A program made the translations under genes and the position numbers. Below the pieces are notes generated by a model. That model saw nothing but the letters and a program-made list of their open reading frames with translations, did no database searches and was not told where the DNA came from. A DNA stretch of 17,740 bases from Actinomycetes bacterium (GTDB lineage: Bacteria > Actinomycetota > Coriobacteriia > Coriobacteriales > Eggerthellaceae): NCBI GenBank assembly GCA_023395755.1, contig JAEWYG010000003.1, positions 1 through 17,740 of the forward strand. The letters are read 5' to 3'. Shown here piece after piece: positions 15,859 to 17,740 of the stretch (within the stretch, counting starts at the first letter, position 1; the number at the start of each line of letters is the position of its first letter).

Positions 15859-17070
15859 GTGGCCGTATTTAAATATGAGGGAACGTCTTTTTCAGGCCAG
15901 CCAATAACGGGCGTCGTGGAAGCCTTCGACGAGTTCGAGGCAATCGAGAAGGCTCGCGCATCCTGCCGCGTTGTCAGTAGCATCGTCGCCGTCAAAGACC
16001 GGCCAGAATTCCTGAAGATGGAAATCGGGTCCAATAAGATAAAGCCCAAGGCCATATCCATCATGTGCTCGCAGTTCTCCATTATCTTCAATGCCGGAAT
16101 GAGCATGGCGAAATGCGTGCAGCTCGTTGCCGACCAAACATCTGACAAGTCGCTCAAAGCCATTTTGGAAGAAGTGGGACAAGACGTCATGGCCGGACAC
16201 GGGCTTGCCTCCAGCTTTGAAAGTAAAGGTGGATCGAAGCTCCCCGTTTTATTCTACGAGACAGTTCGAGCGGGCGAACAAGCCGGCACCCTCGACAAGA
16301 GTTTCGACACGCTTCATCACTATTATGATAAGGCTTCCAAAACGAAAGCTAAGCTTGCCCAAGCGCTCACCTATCCTCTATTCGTTATTATTATTGCTAT
16401 AGTCGTTGTAGCTATCATAATGATGGCCGTTATACCCACCTTTAAAAACATTCTCTCCAACTATGATGCACAGATGCCTCTTGCTACGCAGATTCTCATC
16501 AACTCAAGCGATGTTATCAGCAGCAATATCGTTTGGATAATCCTTATTATCGTCGTCTTGGGTATTGCATTCAAAATGTGGTCAAAATCTGAAAAAGGGC
16601 GCCTCACGTGGGCAGGCATTAAGCTGAGAATTCCAATTGTTGGCAATATCGCACGACTATCGAACGCAGCCCAGTTTGCTAACACGATGTCGACACTTTT
16701 GGGGTCGGGGCTTCAAATGACTTACGCAGTAACCATAACGGCAAAGGTGCTTGATAATTACCTCTTCAGTCAAAATGTCGGGAAGATGACCTCGCAGCTC
16801 GAAGAGGGTAAGCAACTTGGAGCATGTATGGAAAAAGTACCTTTCATGCCTTCGGCGTTGGTGGAAATGGCAACGGTTGGCGAGGAGACGGGAGCACTAG
16901 AAGAAACACTTGCCACTATGGGTGCCTTCTACGACGACGAAACCGATCGTGCTATACAAAAAGCTTTGTCAAAACTTGAACCCGCACTTCTAATTTTTAT
17001 TGCTATATTTGCAGGTTATATAGTTATAGCGCTATACTTAGCAATGTTTTCTATCTACTCAGGCATGTAA
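15859..17070 (+). CDS. pilC: Type IV pilus inner-membrane platform protein PilC
   Basis: This is a polytopic membrane protein of the T2SSF/PilC family, on which PilB and PilT act. The N terminus (FKYEGT...GVVEAFDEFEAIEKA) is the usual cytoplasmic opening of PilC. Two T2SSF repeats follow (~65-190 and ~265-395), each with a G-x-G/E-x-G type loop (RAGEQAGTLD and TVGEETGALEE). Membrane segments are at ~172-191, ~224-241 and ~376-400. The length of 403 residues is normal. The start is GTG 15859, nine bases after an AGAAAGG at 15844-15850. The ATG at 15852 is out of frame and gives only a few codons. The last ~60 bases are A+T rich and hold a probable promoter for the pilin downstream, and the stop codon lies in the left arm of a strong hairpin. 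Confidence 0.95.
   Translation: MAVFKYEGTSFSGQPITGVVEAFDEFEAIEKARASCRVVSSIVAVKDRPEFLKMEIGSNKIKPKAISIMCSQFSIIFNAGMSMAKCVQLVADQTSDKSLKAILEEVGQDVMAGHGLASSFESKGGSKLPVLFYETVRAGEQAGTLDKSFDTLHHYYDKASKTKAKLAQALTYPLFVIIIAIVVVAIIMMAVIPTFKNILSNYDAQMPLATQILINSSDVISSNIVWIILIIVVLGIAFKMWSKSEKGRLTWAGIKLRIPIVGNIARLSNAAQFANTMSTLLGSGLQMTYAVTITAKVLDNYLFSQNVGKMTSQLEEGKQLGACMEKVPFMPSALVEMATVGEETGALEETLATMGAFYDDETDRAIQKALSKLEPALLIFIAIFAGYIVIALYLAMFSIYSGM
17009..17038 (+). promoter_or_regulatory. Candidate promoter for the major pilin, inside the end of pilC
   Basis: TTGCAG (17009-17014) and TATACT (17033-17038) are good -35 and -10 hexamers with an 18-bp spacer, in a locally A+T-rich stretch. Transcription would start near 17045, giving a pilin leader of about 130 nt. 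A separate promoter would let the bulk pilin be made in excess over the motor proteins. Confidence 0.4.
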
Positions 17071-17089
17071 CATGCTTAGTTACATGCCT
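17061..17089 (+). promoter_or_regulatory. 11-bp hairpin across the pilC stop codon
   Basis: AGGCATGTAAC (17061-17071) pairs perfectly with GTTACATGCCT (17079-17089) around a 7-nt loop. The pilC stop TAA is in the left arm. No T tract follows, so it is not a classical terminator. An mRNA-stabilising or processing hairpin between pilC and the pilin gene is more likely. Confidence 0.55.
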
Positions 17090-17128
17090 ACAGAGGGAAG
17101 AACGCTAATCTACTTAAGGTTTTACAGG

Positions 17129-17162
17129 GGTTGCAAAAGCAACCGAAGAAGCTGAAAGCTTC
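17129..17162 (+). promoter_or_regulatory. Two adjacent stem-loops just before the pilin ribosome-binding site
   Basis: GGTTGC-AAAA-GCAACC (17129-17144) is a perfect 6-bp stem with a tetraloop. GAAGCT-GAA-AGCTTC (17148-17162) is a second perfect 6-bp stem. They end 3 nt before the AAGGAGG ribosome-binding site. With the hairpin at 17061-17089 they make a three-stem leader. They do not match the c-di-GMP riboswitch consensus that I know. A role in mRNA protection or translation control is inferred. Confidence 0.5.
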
Positions 17163-17177
17163 GCTAAGGAGGATACT

Positions 17178-17591
17178 ATGAAAGAGATGATCAAAAAGGT
17201 ACGTGAGGACAAAGAGGGTTTCACCCTTGCCGAGTTGCTGGTAGTTGTTGCTATCATCGCCGTACTGGTAGCAATCGCCATCCCCGTGTTTAGCGCTTCG
17301 TTGAGTAAATCACAAGCTGCAACCGATGAGGCAAATATCCGCTCTGGCTATGCCGTTGTCCAAGTTAAAGCTCTCGACGGCAGCGCGGCAACAGATACAA
17401 CCTGGTACCTCAACACCGATGGTACGGTAACCAATACCGCTTCTGGTACATTTGTTTGCCTGGCTAACAGCAGCGACCTTGGCTCTACGCCCAATATCGC
17501 CGGCCAAACCAATGTGACATGGAGCAAGGGTCAACACATTTCTTATGCTGTCGGCAAGGATGGCAAGGTGACTATAGCAGCTAAGAGCTAG
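17178..17591 (+). CDS. Major type IV pilin (137 aa)
   Basis: This is the probable main structural subunit of the pilus. It has a compact 14-residue charged leader ending E-G14, cleavage before F15, then T-L-A-E19 (Glu at mature position 5), a strongly hydrophobic helix LLVVVAIIAVLVAIAIPVF, and the amphipathic SASLSKSQAATDEANIRSGY. A small beta-rich head of about 75 residues follows. A single Cys is present, so there is no C-terminal disulfide loop. A strong AAGGAGG (17166-17172) lies five bases before the ATG. The classical leader, strong ribosome-binding site, own probable promoter and last position after pilC all fit the bulk pilin. The three prepilins upstream are larger or have degenerate features. 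The symbol pilA would be conventional, but is not proved. Confidence 0.88.
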   Translation: MKEMIKKVREDKEGFTLAELLVVVAIIAVLVAIAIPVFSASLSKSQAATDEANIRSGYAVVQVKALDGSAATDTTWYLNTDGTVTNTASGTFVCLANSSDLGSTPNIAGQTNVTWSKGQHISYAVGKDGKVTIAAKS

Positions 17592-17615
17592 ATCTTACAT
17601 AGCCAATTATAAAAA

Positions 17616-17635
17616 GGGGCTGTATCAAAAGCCCC
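17616..17635 (-). terminator. GC-rich hairpin: minus-strand terminator or insertion-sequence end
   Basis: GGGGCT (17616-17621) and AGCCCC (17630-17635) form a 6-bp stem around GTATCAAA. Read on the minus strand it is followed by TTTTTATAATT, as in an intrinsic terminator for a gene coming from the right. On the plus strand there is no T tract, so its action on the pilin transcript would be weak. The string GGGGCTGTATCAAAA also resembles the outer end of some insertion-sequence terminal repeats. Confidence 0.45.
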
Positions 17636-17662
17636 CAATTGAACGAGGGGTCGCCTATCTCG

Positions 17663-17740
17663 TCAAGAGGTATGCGGCTCCTTTTCGTTTTGTGTCGCAG
17701 CGCAAGCGCTGCTCTTCGATACGCTATAGCGCTTAGGTTT
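17663..17740 (-). CDS. Possible 3' end of a minus-strand gene (25 codons visible)
   Basis: The minus strand is open from the window edge to a TGA at 17663-17665. The visible C terminus ends NEKEPHTS. It lies just inside the GC-rich hairpin at 17616-17635, as a transposase end would lie inside a terminal repeat. Two self-complementary stretches, GCAGCGC/GCGCTGC (17697-17712) and CGCTATAGCG (17722-17731), fall within it. With 25 codons the frame could be open by chance; no family is recognised. Confidence 0.2.
   Translation of the reverse strand, partial: KPKRYSVSKSSACAATQNEKEPHTS

Noticed and set aside
15777..15872. 31-codon gene between pilT and pilC
   Set aside because: It has a GTG start with no Shine-Dalgarno sequence and no recognisable composition, and overlaps the pilC start. 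It is mentioned only as spacer content.
15402..16190. 262-residue minus-strand frame across pilT and pilC
   Set aside because: It lies antisense to two unmistakable conserved genes, has no plausible start context and no recognised domain.
17129..17177. Riboswitch before the major pilin
   Set aside because: Two simple perfect stem-loops are present, but no conserved core of any class that I recognise. They are reported only as hairpins.

Overview
The window carries a type IV pilus (T4P) operon on the + strand, with a cyclic-di-GMP-synthase gene upstream and what may be the edge of another element downstream. The base composition is close to balanced. The domain style is a substrate-binding-protein/PAS/GGDEF sensor, large Gram-positive-type prepilins and a giant glycine-rich adhesin. 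Together these suggest a Coriobacteriia-like actinobacterium (Eggerthellaceae and relatives). That placement is an inference from style, not a measured phylogeny.

Layout. (1) 1-81: a perfect 13-bp inverted repeat. (2) 82-1530: the C-terminal part of a membrane diguanylate cyclase (half of a periplasmic sensor, TM, PAS, GGDEF with an intact inhibitory site). It looks truncated at its 5' end. (3) 1531-1757: a non-coding stretch with a perfect TATAAT box followed by an 18-bp palindrome, probably the operon promoter region. (4) 1758-12988: the pilus-subunit block. It holds a 641-residue prepilin with a very long leader, a 2509-residue secreted beta-helical protein, a PilX/GspK-like minor pilin, a PilV-like minor pilin, and a third minor prepilin whose frame is cut by one amber codon. 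(5) 13004-17070: the motor and platform genes pilB, pilT and pilC. (6) 17178-17591: a short, classical major pilin. A promoter inside the end of pilC and three consecutive RNA hairpins precede it. (7) 17592-17740: a hairpin that is either a minus-strand terminator or an insertion-sequence end, then the last codons of a possible minus-strand frame.

How it fits together. PilB extends and PilT retracts the fibre through the PilC platform. The 137-residue pilin is the probable bulk subunit. The minor pilins would prime the tip and may display the giant protein, which sits where Gram-negative minor-pilin operons carry the tip adhesin PilY1. PilB begins with two consensus MshEN motifs, a known c-di-GMP-binding module, so the neighbouring GGDEF gene suggests c-di-GMP control of pilus extension. 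Prepilin peptidase (PilD) and PilM/N/O are not in the window and must be encoded elsewhere if the system works. The most unusual points are the giant adhesin with an alternating 42/27-residue repeat, the amber-interrupted minor pilin, the 43-53-residue prepilin leaders, and the hairpin-rich leader of the major pilin.
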